This document shows, piece after piece, positions 7,777 to 16,818 of a stretch of DNA of 60,111 nucleotides; the first letter of the stretch is position 1; the number at the start of each line of letters is the position of its first letter. The stretch comes from Phragmitibacter flavus (GTDB taxonomy: Bacteria; Verrucomicrobiota; Verrucomicrobiia; Verrucomicrobiales; Verrucomicrobiaceae), in contig NZ_VAUV01000025.1 in the NCBI RefSeq assembly GCF_005780165.1, positions 1 to 60,111 on the forward strand, in the 5' to 3' direction. The position numbers and the translations under genes were made by a program. Below the pieces are notes generated by a model. That model was not told the origin of the DNA. It ran no database searches and worked only from the letters and a program-made list of their open reading frames with translations.

Positions 7777-8994
7777 TTAGAAAGTCCAGGTGCTGAACAC
7801 TTCTGCCATGCGACGCCCCAACTTGGCAAGCGGAGAAAGCCACGGTTTTTCAGCATCCATCAGCTGCGCGTAGCGGATCAGTCCGATAGGTGCGGAATAA
7901 CAAGGATTTTCATAAGTTGCCGCCACCCCGCCCGAGGCCGAAGAGCCCGAACGAGTGATACGCACCCCAAACACATCTTTCGCCACCTGATCAATGCCGC
8001 GCATCTGGCTCACCCCACCGGTCAAATAAACCCCTGCACCAAGTCGGCCCATGTGCGGAGCGCAGCGTTCATAGACCTGCTCAAGAATCTCACGCGTCCG
8101 CATGTGAATCACTTCATTCAACAAGGCACGCTCAATCTCTCCGACAAACATGCCGTTCTCATCGTCCACACGAATCATCTCCCCAGGCTCAAGCTCGACA
8201 TCAGCCGCCGATCCCTCTTCCACCTTCAAACGCTCCGCCCTTGCATGCGGAATCTGGAAACAAAGGGAAATGTCATTGGTAATGTGATCCCCCCCCAGCG
8301 GCACCGAACCCGACGCCGTCAGCATGCCCTCCGCATACAGCACGTAATCTGCCGTGCCACCGCCGAAATCGATCATCAAAGCCCCATGCTGCTTCGCTTC
8401 CTTGGTGAGCACCACCTGCGCTGCCGCCAGCGGAAGAAACACCGCATCCTCCACCTCCAAGGGAACCTGACGCACCAGTCGGATCGAATTCTGCACCCGG
8501 CTGCGCACCCCGTGAATGATGTGAAACTCCGCATCCAATCGTTCCGCCGTGCGACCAATCAACGACCGCACCTGCTCCTGTCCATCCACGCCATACTTGC
8601 GCGCAATGCGATGGAGAAAAACATGATTCTGTGGAATGTCCACGTTGCAGGCAATCTCCCGCACGTCTTCCAAATCGTCTTCCGTGATCTGATTCTGATC
8701 CGGCGGCAGACGATACACCCCCGCATGATTCAGACTCTCAATGTGCGAACCTGTCACTCCAAGAAACACGTTGCGGATCATCACATCGCTGCGGTCCTCC
8801 GCACGCAGCAACGCATCGTTCAAACAAGTCTGCGCAATGTCAAAATCCACGATCTCCCCTTTGCGAATGCCGCGCGAAGGAGCCTGGCCAACGCCAAGAA
8901 TCTTGATGGCACCATCCTTCTTCACTTCGCCAACAACGACGCAGATCTTGGAAGTGCCTATTTCTAGTCCCGCATAAATAGTGCTACGAGCCAT
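7777..8994 (-). CDS. ftsA: Cell division protein FtsA
   Basis: FtsA is an actin-like ATPase that ties FtsZ filaments to the inner membrane and recruits the divisome. The 405-residue protein shows the phosphate-1 loop GLEIGTSK near residue 9, the phosphate-2 loop DFGGGTADY, the adenosine motif LTGGVSQM, and a C-terminal amphipathic helix (KLGRRMAEVFSTW) that fits the membrane-targeting sequence. The ATG at 8994 is unambiguous. It sits between ftsQ (61 bp upstream) and ftsZ, the classic order. Length and motif order are normal, unlike the divergent FtsZ next to it. Confidence 0.97.
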   Translation of the reverse strand: MARSTIYAGLEIGTSKICVVVGEVKKDGAIKILGVGQAPSRGIRKGEIVDFDIAQTCLNDALLRAEDRSDVMIRNVFLGVTGSHIESLNHAGVYRLPPDQNQITEDDLEDVREIACNVDIPQNHVFLHRIARKYGVDGQEQVRSLIGRTAERLDAEFHIIHGVRSRVQNSIRLVRQVPLEVEDAVFLPLAAAQVVLTKEAKQHGALMIDFGGGTADYVLYAEGMLTASGSVPLGGDHITNDISLCFQIPHARAERLKVEEGSAADVELEPGEMIRVDDENGMFVGEIERALLNEVIHMRTREILEQVYERCAPHMGRLGAGVYLTGGVSQMRGIDQVAKDVFGVRITRSGSSASGGVAATYENPCYSAPIGLIRYAQLMDAEKPWLSPLAKLGRRMAEVFSTWTF

Positions 8995-9055
8995 GGTGTT
9001 TCAATCGAGAAGGTTGGAGTCTTGGGATTTGGTTGAGAGGAAAGCCGCTTAAGGT

Positions 9056-10054
9056 TCAGTTGCTGCGAGCCAGCGTTTCCCGACGCAACGCCGGTTTGTG
9101 CAGAGGATCATTCACCACCGAGCCATCATGAAAAGTCACCGGAACATTGAGCTGCACCAAAAGATTCACGCTCGCCAGATTCCAGTCCTTCTCTTCAGAC
9201 AGCTCAACAATTCGCGCCATGCGCTGCATCTGGTCCTGCAAATCGTGACGTGGAAAAACCGCAGTCACCTGATTCTCAAAAACCGCCTTGAATGCATAGG
9301 CTCGCGAAGCATCCACCCGCTTCAAACGGATCAAATGACTCAGCCCGGTGACATGATGCTGTTGGATAAAGTTTAAAGCCGCCAGCACATCAGGCGAATC
9401 AATGCCCTGACCCGGAATCAAGCGTCCCACATCCGCCACCTCAATCACCGGCAAAGCCCGCTGCTCATCCGACAACTCACCACTGGGCACCACAAATCCT
9501 TCCGCATCAAGCAGACAACCCCGACCCGCCACTTTGGCATCGACATTCTTCCCTTTGCACTCCAACCAGGCCACCGGCGTGCGTTGCATCACCTCAAGAA
9601 ACACAATGCCGGGATATCCGCGAGTCACTTTCGCCGACTTCACCTGCGGCAGCGCCGTGAGCTGCTCCTTCACCCGCACGAGCGAAACCGACAGCATGTT
9701 CACCCCCTCATGAAGACCGGAAGCCTCCACGATCTGACCCGCAGACAAACCCGCCGCTCCATCCGTCACCACCGAAATGTGTTTCAACTGAAACCTTTCG
9801 TTCTCCATGAAGGCCTGCTTCACCACAATCACCCCGGCGCTAAACAGTCCCATCACAAACAGCAATCCCGCCGCCACCTTAACGCCCGCACCTGCCGTGC
9901 GCAGACGCTTCTGACGCCGCGTGGCATCCGTCTCCGGGTTCAGCTCCATGCGATGCCGCACCTCCAGACGTGTCACCTTCGCTTTCTTGCGACGGAAAAC
10001 GAAGTTGCCCTGCACCTTTTTGGTCTTGCGACGAATGTTGCCGGAAAAGAACAT
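9056..10054 (-). CDS. ftsQ: Cell division protein FtsQ
   Basis: FtsQ is a bitopic divisome protein that bridges the Z-ring to septal peptidoglycan synthases. Here it has a long basic cytoplasmic N-terminus (residues 1-53, rich in K/R), one membrane segment at about 55-79, a POTRA domain at about 89-165, and a periplasmic beta domain. Sequence identity is expected to be low, so the call rests on this topology and on its position between ddl and ftsA. The start ATG lies 2 bp after the ddl stop codon, which suggests translational coupling. The cytoplasmic tail of about 50 residues is longer than in E. coli. Confidence 0.92.
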   Translation of the reverse strand: MFFSGNIRRKTKKVQGNFVFRRKKAKVTRLEVRHRMELNPETDATRRQKRLRTAGAGVKVAAGLLFVMGLFSAGVIVVKQAFMENERFQLKHISVVTDGAAGLSAGQIVEASGLHEGVNMLSVSLVRVKEQLTALPQVKSAKVTRGYPGIVFLEVMQRTPVAWLECKGKNVDAKVAGRGCLLDAEGFVVPSGELSDEQRALPVIEVADVGRLIPGQGIDSPDVLAALNFIQQHHVTGLSHLIRLKRVDASRAYAFKAVFENQVTAVFPRHDLQDQMQRMARIVELSEEKDWNLASVNLLVQLNVPVTFHDGSVVNDPLHKPALRRETLARSN

Positions 10055-10056
10055 GG

Positions 10057-10995
10057 TTAAGCCAAAGTTACCTCCCTGGCACCCCGTGCCTGAAGGGACA
10101 ATTCAACAATTCGCTCCATCAACTGTGGAAACTCAATCCCGGCCGCAAGCGCGGCCTTGGGCAGCAGACTGCTCACCGTCATCCCGGGGATTGTGTTCAC
10201 CTCCAGCACAAACGGCTCGCCGTCTTCGCGCAGGATCACATCCACCCGGCCATAAACTTCAATCCCAATGGATCTCATCGCCGCCAGCGCAGCCGACTGC
10301 ACCCGCGCTGTGGTCGCCTCATCAAGGTCTGCTGGACAATGATAAAGCGTTTTGCCCGTGCCACCCATCCAGGGATATTTGTTATTGATGTCGTAAAAAC
10401 CGCTCACCGGCTCAATATGAATCACTGGCAGCACCTGCTCGCCGAGCACACCGACTGTCAGCTCTTTACCGTCGATCAATTCTTCGACCAGCGTTTCGTC
10501 TCCAAAGCGCTTCGCGTCGTCCAATGCCACCGCCAGCTCGTCTTCCGTGCGCACTAAATGCACACCCACACTCGACCCCTCACGCGGCGGTTTCACCACC
10601 AACGGCAACGACAGTTTCAACTCATCGCTGCCATTCAATTTTAAGGTCTGACTGCGCGGCGTCGGCACTCCAGCCGCCAAAAACTTCTCTTTGCTCAGCA
10701 GTTTATCGAACGCCACACGGCTCGACTCCACCCCGGCGCCAGTGTAGGCAACGCCTTGTTTTTCTAAAGCCTCCTGTAATTGCCCATCTTCACCAAATGT
10801 GCCGTGAATCATGTTCACCGCCACCAAAACTCCCTCAGGAACGACCACATCCGTCGAGGTAACATCCACTTCAACCACTTCTGCACCAAGCGATTGCAAC
10901 GCTTCCGACACACTCTCCGCTGATTTCAGCGAGACCGCACGCTCTGAGCCAGGTCCGCCTTTCAAAACAGCAATAGTGTGATTTTTCAGATTCAT
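10057..10995 (-). CDS. ddl: D-alanine--D-alanine ligase
   Basis: Ddl joins two D-alanines for the peptidoglycan stem peptide. The 312-residue ATP-grasp protein shows the N-terminal motif GGPGSERAVSLKSAESV, the ATP-binding segment VVKPPREGSSVGV, and the metal/catalytic end EVNTIPGMT. The ATG at 10995 is clear. It is the first gene of the minus-strand ddl-ftsQ-ftsA-ftsZ run. murC and murB, which normally precede it in dcw clusters, are absent; instead a spacer of about 0.5 kb separates it from the polysaccharide locus. Confidence 0.96.
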   Translation of the reverse strand: MNLKNHTIAVLKGGPGSERAVSLKSAESVSEALQSLGAEVVEVDVTSTDVVVPEGVLVAVNMIHGTFGEDGQLQEALEKQGVAYTGAGVESSRVAFDKLLSKEKFLAAGVPTPRSQTLKLNGSDELKLSLPLVVKPPREGSSVGVHLVRTEDELAVALDDAKRFGDETLVEELIDGKELTVGVLGEQVLPVIHIEPVSGFYDINNKYPWMGGTGKTLYHCPADLDEATTARVQSAALAAMRSIGIEVYGRVDVILREDGEPFVLEVNTIPGMTVSSLLPKAALAAGIEFPQLMERIVELSLQARGAREVTLA

Positions 10996-11378
10996 GAGAA
11001 CGAAATCGGCCTAACTTATCCCAAAAATTGCTCAGGATTATTGAAATCAAACTACCTAAGCAATCTAAAATATCAAGAATTTAAGAGACAAGTCGTCGCA
11101 TTTTTTATAATCAAGAGGAATTTCAAGGCGGTTTCTATCAAAACTGATTGAACGAACACCCCCTGAAATTTTCGTTTCGCCAACATTGGCAGGAAATTCA
11201 GAAATCAATTCCCCCACTTCTCATTTTTCCGACGATCGGGGTCACCAAGGCCGATGAACCTGCCATCCGCCAATCTCCAATGCCAGTGGCTTATGAAGTG
11301 TGTGAGCCTGATTATCCTCATTAACAGCTTTCTCTAGCTTCCTTCCCAAAACGGCCCTCGCTAATTCCGTGCGCCGCA

Positions 11379-11410
11379 GCATTTTTTGCGGTTGAACAAG
11401 CAAAAAATGC
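11379..11410. repeat. Perfect 11-bp inverted repeat upstream of the sugar transferase
   Basis: GCATTTTTTGC (11379-11389) is exactly complementary to GCAAAAAATGC (11400-11410), with a 10-nt loop. It lies 22 bp upstream of the predicted -35 box of the sugar transferase gene. The arms have an A/T core flanked by GC. It could be an operator for a dimeric regulator or a hairpin in a longer leader RNA. Confidence 0.65.
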
Positions 11411-11431
11411 GCATTTAAGCGCTACTTACAC

Positions 11432-11459
11432 TTGATCTTTGCATCACTTTGGCTAATAC
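11432..11459 (+). promoter_or_regulatory. Possible sigma-70 promoter of the sugar transferase gene
   Basis: TTGATC (11432-11437) and TAATAC (11454-11459) are separated by 16 bp. Transcription would start near 11466, leaving a leader of about 60 nt to the ATG at 11526 or about 12 nt to the ATG at 11478. The match is moderate and was judged by eye only. Confidence 0.35.
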
Positions 11460-11477
11460 ATCCACTGAATCCGCTTA

Positions 11478-12932
11478 ATGTTGCTTATCCCCCGGGGCGA
11501 TCACATAGCAAATCTCAACGGACTCATGATCTCACAACGTGCACGAGGATTGGCTACGCTGCATGCGACCGCACAAGCGGTGGTGTCACTAATAATCTTC
11601 TGGTGTTGGGCCGGTCTCCATTTCGAGCTGCGTGCCTCAGCGGTGCAGCCCGACTACGCCCGCTATGCCCAATATTCATTGCTCGTAGTGCTCGCCCACT
11701 ATCTCGATCTGGCGTTGTCCAACCGCAAGGACGTCAACCTTCTCTATCTGGACATGGCGGTCAACTCACGCATCAGTCTCCGCCAATGCGCCAACGTCTC
11801 CTTGGTCCTCATGGCCTACCTCGTTGCAGTGAAGGACAGCATGATTTCCCGCGCCTTTTTGTTCAGCTGGATTCCCCTCCTCTACTCTGCGCTCTTCATT
11901 ACCAACAAATACCTGCCCCGGCTCCTTGCCTCTGCCGCTTTCTACACTGCCCGCCGCCACCGCATCCTGTTTGTGGGTTCCAGCAAACACACTGATCGTC
12001 TCAAAATCTGGGCCGACCGACGTGCGCTCTATGGGTTTGAAACCATCGGCATTGTGCCAACCGATGGCGAAGTTCCAGACGACTCCTGTCTCCGTATGCT
12101 TGGCAAACCGGAAGACCTTGCAAAAGTGCTTCTGCGTGAGCGCCCCTCTCATTTGATCCTGACCGAATTTTCCACCCAGTCAAACGAGGGCCGCAAAATC
12201 GCCGACCTCTGTGAGCGCAACGGAGTTCGGCTTCTGATCGTGAATGACCTTTCCGATTACCTCGGTCGTCCGGTGGCTGTGGTCGAGCACGATGAGTTTT
12301 GCCTCATGGGCCTGCGTCGCGAACCACTCGAAAGTCCATTCAATCGAGTCGTGAAACGTGCGCTCGACATCATCATCGCGATACCTGTCGTGTTTATCGT
12401 CATTCCCATCACCAGCGTGTTCGTCTGGCTCGGGCAACGTATTCAATCCCCTGGCCCGGTATTCCACCGTCAAACCAGATCCGGCATCAACAACCGCGAT
12501 TTCACCATCATCAAATTCCGCACCATGCACGTGCATGACGGCAGTCAGGATCAGCAAGCCACCCGCGGTGATGCCAGGGTCTATCCTCTGGGGCGGTTCC
12601 TTCGCCGCTTCAGCCTTGATGAGTTGCCGCAGTTCATCAATGTGCTGAATGGCGAGATGAGTGCCGTCGGCCCACGTCCCCACCTGCCCGCCCACAACGA
12701 CTGGTTCATGGAAGAGGTCAACCACTACAACGTGCGCACCTTCATCAAACCCGGCATCACCGGCCTTGCCCAGGTGCGTGGCCATCGTGGTGAAACCAAG
12801 TGCAAGGACCAGATCAACGCCCGTATCGACATGGACCTCCACTACGTGGAAAACTGGTCGCTCACCCTTGACCTGATGATCGTCCTCCGCACCATGCGCC
12901 ACATGGTGCTGCCTCCCAAGTCGGCCTACTAA
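11478..12932 (+). CDS. Exopolysaccharide initiating sugar-phosphate transferase (WcaJ/EpsE-like)
   Basis: This is a membrane phosphoglycosyl transferase that loads the first sugar-1-phosphate onto undecaprenyl phosphate. The N-terminal half has about four membrane helices and a CoA-binding-like Rossmann domain. The C-terminal half is the catalytic bacterial sugar transferase domain: a membrane helix (RALDIIIAIPVV), then SPGPVFHRQTRSG, FTIIKFRTM, SLDELPQFINVL, GEMSAVGPRPH and IKPGITGLAQVRG. The protein is 484 residues from the ATG at 11478. The internal ATG at 11526 (MISQRARG) matches the usual start of relatives and may be the real one. It is divergent from ddl and convergent with the GT cluster it presumably feeds. 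Confidence 0.95.
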   Translation: MLLIPRGDHIANLNGLMISQRARGLATLHATAQAVVSLIIFWCWAGLHFELRASAVQPDYARYAQYSLLVVLAHYLDLALSNRKDVNLLYLDMAVNSRISLRQCANVSLVLMAYLVAVKDSMISRAFLFSWIPLLYSALFITNKYLPRLLASAAFYTARRHRILFVGSSKHTDRLKIWADRRALYGFETIGIVPTDGEVPDDSCLRMLGKPEDLAKVLLRERPSHLILTEFSTQSNEGRKIADLCERNGVRLLIVNDLSDYLGRPVAVVEHDEFCLMGLRREPLESPFNRVVKRALDIIIAIPVVFIVIPITSVFVWLGQRIQSPGPVFHRQTRSGINNRDFTIIKFRTMHVHDGSQDQQATRGDARVYPLGRFLRRFSLDELPQFINVLNGEMSAVGPRPHLPAHNDWFMEEVNHYNVRTFIKPGITGLAQVRGHRGETKCKDQINARIDMDLHYVENWSLTLDLMIVLRTMRHMVLPPKSAY

Positions 12933-12980
12933 CCGGCGAACGCCTTCTTCGGCTCACAGTCGTCGGAACCGGGGCCTCCT

Positions 12981-14207
12981 TCAGTCAACACCGGAGAGCT
13001 CCTTCAACGCCGCTTCAAATGGCGGCATCACCTGGACCGCTTCGAAACGCTCCACATATCGACGCCCCACGCGCCCCATCTCCTCTACTTGAGCGGGACT
13101 GGCCGCCAACTCCTCCAGCTTTGCCACCAAAGCAGCGGAATCCCTCGGTGGCACCACCACTCCGAAGCCCCCCTCCCGCACCGCACGCGATAGCACGCTC
13201 TCTTCATCCGCCACCGCCACCACTGCACGACCAAAAGCCAGCGTTGTGAGCAACTTGCTCGGAAAAAAACATGCACCTGATCCCGGTTGTTGCGTGATCA
13301 TGCAGGCGTCCGCATCCACCAGCATCTCCTCATACTCACGTCGAGGCTGCAACGGCAACAACAGCAAATTTTTAAGCCCCTGCTTGAGCATCTCATCCTC
13401 CAGCTTCAACCGCCTCGCTCCATCCCCGCAGATCACGATTCGAATCCGCTCCGACTTCAATATACGAGCCACCGCATCCAGCACATCAAGCCCCTGTTTC
13501 TCCCCCAGATTTCCCGAATACAACGCGACAAATTCGTCATCACGAATCCCATGCCGTTTCCGAAAATGCCCCCGCCCGGGCAACGACTCCAGGGGTGGAA
13601 TCACCGTGCTGTTGGGAAAACAAATCGTCTTGGACCTCGCAATCCCCTTGGCCACATAAGCATCCGTCATGGCCTCACTGATGCCACTTACGCGGGCAGC
13701 CGAGCGATACGCAAAGCTCTCAAGCCCATAAAGAATCTTCGTCAGCCATCCCGGCTTCAACAATCCCAACGCCACCGCCGCATCCGGCTGCAGATCCTGC
13801 ACATGAAAGACAAACGGCGCACGTTTCATGAGCGACACCAGCCACGCGGAAACCCCCAGCACCAGCGGCGGGGAAACCACCATGTAAACATCCGCCCGAG
13901 GCAGCATCATCTGCTTCAAAAAAGACGTCTTCACAAACGACGCCTCATGCAGCATGCGCTTCACCACCGTTGGATGCTCCGGCACATAATGCCAGCAACG
14001 ATGCACCTCCACCCCGTTCACCATCTCCTTGCTGGACCACCTGCCCCGGTCTTCCTCCCGCTTTTTCCACGACGGATAATAGGGAAACGCCGTCACCATC
14101 ACCACATCGTGACCCTGCGCCTTCAGCCACTCACAAAGCGCCGTATTGCACGGCCCGATCCCAATCATCTCAGGAGCATAATTAATCCCACAAACAATCA
14201 CTCTCAT
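12981..14207 (-). CDS. Glycosyltransferase family 4, WcaI-like
   Basis: This is a GT-B glycosyltransferase resembling WcaI of colanic acid synthesis. The N-terminus reads MRVIVCGINYAPEMIGIGP, followed by TAFPYYP and a second-domain donor site (VALYSGNLGEKQGLDVL; then a VADEE/GFGVVVPP-type end). The ATG at 14207 directly follows a GTG at 14210. It is 408-409 residues, as expected for the family. It is the last gene of a three-gene minus-strand set with the acetyltransferase and GT4 genes upstream. The donor and acceptor sugars cannot be read from sequence. Confidence 0.9.
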   Translation of the reverse strand: MRVIVCGINYAPEMIGIGPCNTALCEWLKAQGHDVVMVTAFPYYPSWKKREEDRGRWSSKEMVNGVEVHRCWHYVPEHPTVVKRMLHEASFVKTSFLKQMMLPRADVYMVVSPPLVLGVSAWLVSLMKRAPFVFHVQDLQPDAAVALGLLKPGWLTKILYGLESFAYRSAARVSGISEAMTDAYVAKGIARSKTICFPNSTVIPPLESLPGRGHFRKRHGIRDDEFVALYSGNLGEKQGLDVLDAVARILKSERIRIVICGDGARRLKLEDEMLKQGLKNLLLLPLQPRREYEEMLVDADACMITQQPGSGACFFPSKLLTTLAFGRAVVAVADEESVLSRAVREGGFGVVVPPRDSAALVAKLEELAASPAQVEEMGRVGRRYVERFEAVQVMPPFEAALKELSGVD

Positions 14208-14254
14208 CACACATCAAGTCTTAAAATTTCACCACCTTCTTGCTCTGTAGCGCC

Positions 14255-14809
14255 TCATTTTTTCCACCTGTCCTTCACCGCCACACAAGGATTGCCCGAA
14301 CAAACCATCGAAGACGGCAACGAATTGGTCACCACCGACCCCGCCGTGACCACCGCCTCTTCGGCAACCGTCACCCCAGGGGCCACCCAGACACAGGCAC
14401 CAATCCAAACTCCATCCTCCACCACGATCGGACGATTCCGATAGCTGAACGCAGGATCGCGAAAATCATGATTCCCGGTGCAAAGAAACGCGCGCTGTGA
14501 AATGCAACAATGCGCCCCAATGCGGATCGGTTCAAAATTCAGCAGGAACACTTCCTCGCCCAACCAGCTATGCGCCCCCACCTCCAGCTTCCAAGGAAAA
14601 TGCACATTCACTCTTGGCTTGATCACCACCCCCTCACCAATGTCCGCCCCAAACCATCGCAGCAGACGGCACCGCCAGGTTGATGGCCAGGGCAACGGAC
14701 TCAGAAAAAACACGCACTTCACCAGATACCAACACGCCTCCAGCCACTTCGGTCGACCGCGATCCAACCCCTTGCTGCCATCAAACAAATCCTGTCGCAT
14801 CCGCGTCAT
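14255..14809 (-). CDS. Putative colanic-acid-type acetyltransferase (WcaF-like)
   Basis: This 184-residue left-handed beta-helix acyltransferase has the WcaF layout: an N-terminal helical segment with LFDGSKGLDRGRPKW-like residues, then hexapeptide repeats (IGEGVVIKPRV, VGAHSWLGEEVF, IGAHCCISQ), the catalytic histidine region TGNHDFRDPAF, and the closing VWIGACVWVAPGV. It probably O-acetylates a sugar in the cytoplasm. The start ATG overlaps the upstream GT stop by 4 nt (ATGA), so the two are translationally coupled. A WcaI-like GT directly downstream supports a colanic-acid-like assembly step. Confidence 0.88.
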   Translation of the reverse strand: MTRMRQDLFDGSKGLDRGRPKWLEACWYLVKCVFFLSPLPWPSTWRCRLLRWFGADIGEGVVIKPRVNVHFPWKLEVGAHSWLGEEVFLLNFEPIRIGAHCCISQRAFLCTGNHDFRDPAFSYRNRPIVVEDGVWIGACVWVAPGVTVAEEAVVTAGSVVTNSLPSSMVCSGNPCVAVKDRWKK

Positions 14810-15957
14810 GATGATCTCGATGCCCCCTCCTGCAACGCCTTCATAAAACTCTCCGTCGCCCGGCCGATTTCAAACCTCTCCGTAAAACACTTCACCGCCC
14901 GAACCTTCATCTGAGTCCGCTCATCCACCGTCATCCCCAGCCATTCTTCCAGAAGCCGACGCGTCCCCTCCAAAGTGTCCGGTGCCACCAATCCAGCCCC
15001 ATCGCCCACAATCTCCCGCCAGATGTTCACCTGATCCGAGATCAACACCGGCACTCCACACGCCAGCGCCTCCACCACCGCCACTCCAAAATTTTCCTGA
15101 TGCGAAGGCAACACAAACGCCTCCGATGCATGCAACGCCCCCCACTTCAGATCCCCCGTCAACATTCCCGCCCACGTCACCCGCTCCCCTTCAAGACTTT
15201 TTAGCTCCTTCAAATACTCCTCGTCCTTGCACGGCCCCGCCATCACCAACTGCCAATCGGGTTCACGCAACGCCAACTCCCCAAAAGCCCGCAGCAAAAG
15301 ATCGCATCCCTTCTTCTCGTGAATACGACCCAAAAAAATCAAACACCGACGACCTGCGCACTCCGGAAACGCCTGCAAAAAGGCCTCTTTTTGCAATACT
15401 GCATCTCCCGTCGGCGCACTTGTTCCATAATTGATCACCTGCTCCCGACATCGGTAAAGCCAGAACGATTCCCGCGCCAACCGACGCTCCTCTTCACAGG
15501 TGAACAATACTGACGTCGCATCCCGCAACACCCGATACTCCGCCCACGGCCAATACAGCCACTTCTTCAAGTGTTTCAGCGGATAAGTTCGCTTGAACCA
15601 TGGATCCAGCATCCCATGCGTGAATACGTGATACGGCGTGCCCGATCCGCGTAACGCCTGCCACACCGCAAAGCTGTGATACTGCCACACCCCATGCACA
15701 ATCACTCGGTCATACTTGCCAGCATGCTCACGCAACCAAGGCAACAGGTTATCACTATAACGATAAGACGTTTTCGCCGGTCCCAGGGCGTTCACCGGCG
15801 GATTCCAACCCTCCAACCACTCCTCACCGGGAGCATCCGTGCATGCCACATCCACCACATGACCCTGCTTCTGAAATAGGCTCCGATACTGCCTTAACCA
15901 TTCCACCGGACCACCGGAAGCAGGATTCGCCGAAAAGATCACACTCAGCAACCTCAT
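14806..15957 (-). CDS. Glycosyltransferase family 4
   Basis: This is a GT-B glycosyltransferase of about 383 residues. The N-terminal domain has SANPASGGPVEW and HGVWQYHS/THGMLDPWFK segments typical of this GT4 group. The donor domain has FLGRIHEKKGCDLLLRAF and the E-x7-E pattern in SHQENFGVAVVEALACG. Three ATGs are possible (16020, 15966, 15957); 15957 (MRLLSVIFSANP) puts the first strand at the N-terminus. It is divergent from the methyltransferase at 16078, so the short spacer probably carries promoters both ways. It overlaps the WcaF-like gene by 4 nt. Confidence 0.9.
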   Translation of the reverse strand: MRLLSVIFSANPASGGPVEWLRQYRSLFQKQGHVVDVACTDAPGEEWLEGWNPPVNALGPAKTSYRYSDNLLPWLREHAGKYDRVIVHGVWQYHSFAVWQALRGSGTPYHVFTHGMLDPWFKRTYPLKHLKKWLYWPWAEYRVLRDATSVLFTCEEERRLARESFWLYRCREQVINYGTSAPTGDAVLQKEAFLQAFPECAGRRCLIFLGRIHEKKGCDLLLRAFGELALREPDWQLVMAGPCKDEEYLKELKSLEGERVTWAGMLTGDLKWGALHASEAFVLPSHQENFGVAVVEALACGVPVLISDQVNIWREIVGDGAGLVAPDTLEGTRRLLEEWLGMTVDERTQMKVRAVKCFTERFEIGRATESFMKALQEGASRSS

Positions 15958-16077
15958 GCCCTTCATTGATTCGATGCATGAATCATCTGGTTTGAAACTT
16001 GCTTTTGCATAAGCTCCCATTATTCAATCACTCCTCCGATTCAATCTCCCAAGCAAGCTTTTTGACTCACCTTATCC

Positions 16078-16806
16078 ATGAATTACCGCGGTCGTTTTTA
16101 TCCTGAAAGCAAGTTTGGCAATTTCACCGATGTCGATGGCACGATCGCCTTCTACACCCGGGTTCATTCACTCCTCCAACCTAATGACGTCGTGATCGAC
16201 GTTGGTTGCGGACGCGCCGAGTATCAGGACGATCAGGTGAAACTGCGCCGCGACCTGCGCATCTTCCAAGGCAAGGTCAAGACCGTCATCGGCATTGATG
16301 TCGATCCCGCTGCACAGACCAATCCCTTCATGGACGAGGTCCGCATGATTGAAGGCTCCAACTGGCCCCTCGAAGACGCCTCCGCCAACTTCGTGGTGGC
16401 CGACTTCGTCATGGAACACCTTCCCAACCCCAGCGAATTTTTCTCCGAAGCCTTCCGTGTGCTCAAACCCGGCGGGCATCTCGCCCTGCGCACCACCAAC
16501 CGCTGGAACTACTTTACGCTAGCCGCCCGACTGATCCCCACCAACCTCCACATGAAGGTCCTTGGCAAGGTCCAGGAAAAACGCCTGGAGGAAGACGTGT
16601 TCCCCAAGCACTACCGCTGCAACACCGTTCCCGCGCTTCGCAATGCCATCAAACAACGAGGTTTCGATGGCATCGCTTATGGCTACGAAGCCGAACCTTC
16701 CTACCTCTCGTTCTCCGTCATCGCCTACTGGTTCGGCGTCCTGCACCAGCGTTTCGCGCCCAACTGGCTGCGCCCGGCGATTTTTGTCTTCGCCCGCAAA
16801 CCCTAA
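16078..16806 (+). CDS. SAM-dependent methyltransferase, type 11
   Basis: This 242-residue class I methyltransferase has motif I VIDVGCGRAEY near residue 40, an acidic motif II IGIDVD, and FVMEHLPNPSEF followed by RVLKPGGHLALRT, the usual type 11 order. It probably methylates a sugar or lipid-linked intermediate. It is the only plus-strand gene between 13 and 43 kb. It is divergent from the GT4 gene at 14806 and ends 12 bp before the convergent acyltransferase, which hints at an insertion or inversion in an otherwise one-way cluster. Confidence 0.88.
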   Translation: MNYRGRFYPESKFGNFTDVDGTIAFYTRVHSLLQPNDVVIDVGCGRAEYQDDQVKLRRDLRIFQGKVKTVIGIDVDPAAQTNPFMDEVRMIEGSNWPLEDASANFVVADFVMEHLPNPSEFFSEAFRVLKPGGHLALRTTNRWNYFTLAARLIPTNLHMKVLGKVQEKRLEEDVFPKHYRCNTVPALRNAIKQRGFDGIAYGYEAEPSYLSFSVIAYWFGVLHQRFAPNWLRPAIFVFARKP

Positions 16807-16818
16807 GGTGAAGTTCGC

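Larger units (their letters stand above)
10996..11477. other. Divergent intergenic spacer, AT-rich
   Basis: This spacer of about 480 bp separates ddl (leftward) from the sugar transferase gene (rightward). It is more AT-rich than its surroundings and holds no convincing gene. The right part contains a strong inverted repeat (11379-11410) and a possible promoter (11432-11459). No clear promoter consensus for ddl could be picked out by eye. Confidence 0.6.

Noticed and set aside
7768-8967. Long plus-strand frame over ftsA
   Set aside because: It runs antisense to a clear ftsA gene and has a composition typical of reverse-strand reading in GC-rich DNA (many His, Arg, Leu); no motifs.
12935-12944. 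GGCG-AA-CGCC as a terminator between the sugar transferase and the WcaI-like gene
   Set aside because: The stem is only 4 bp and no T-run follows on either strand.
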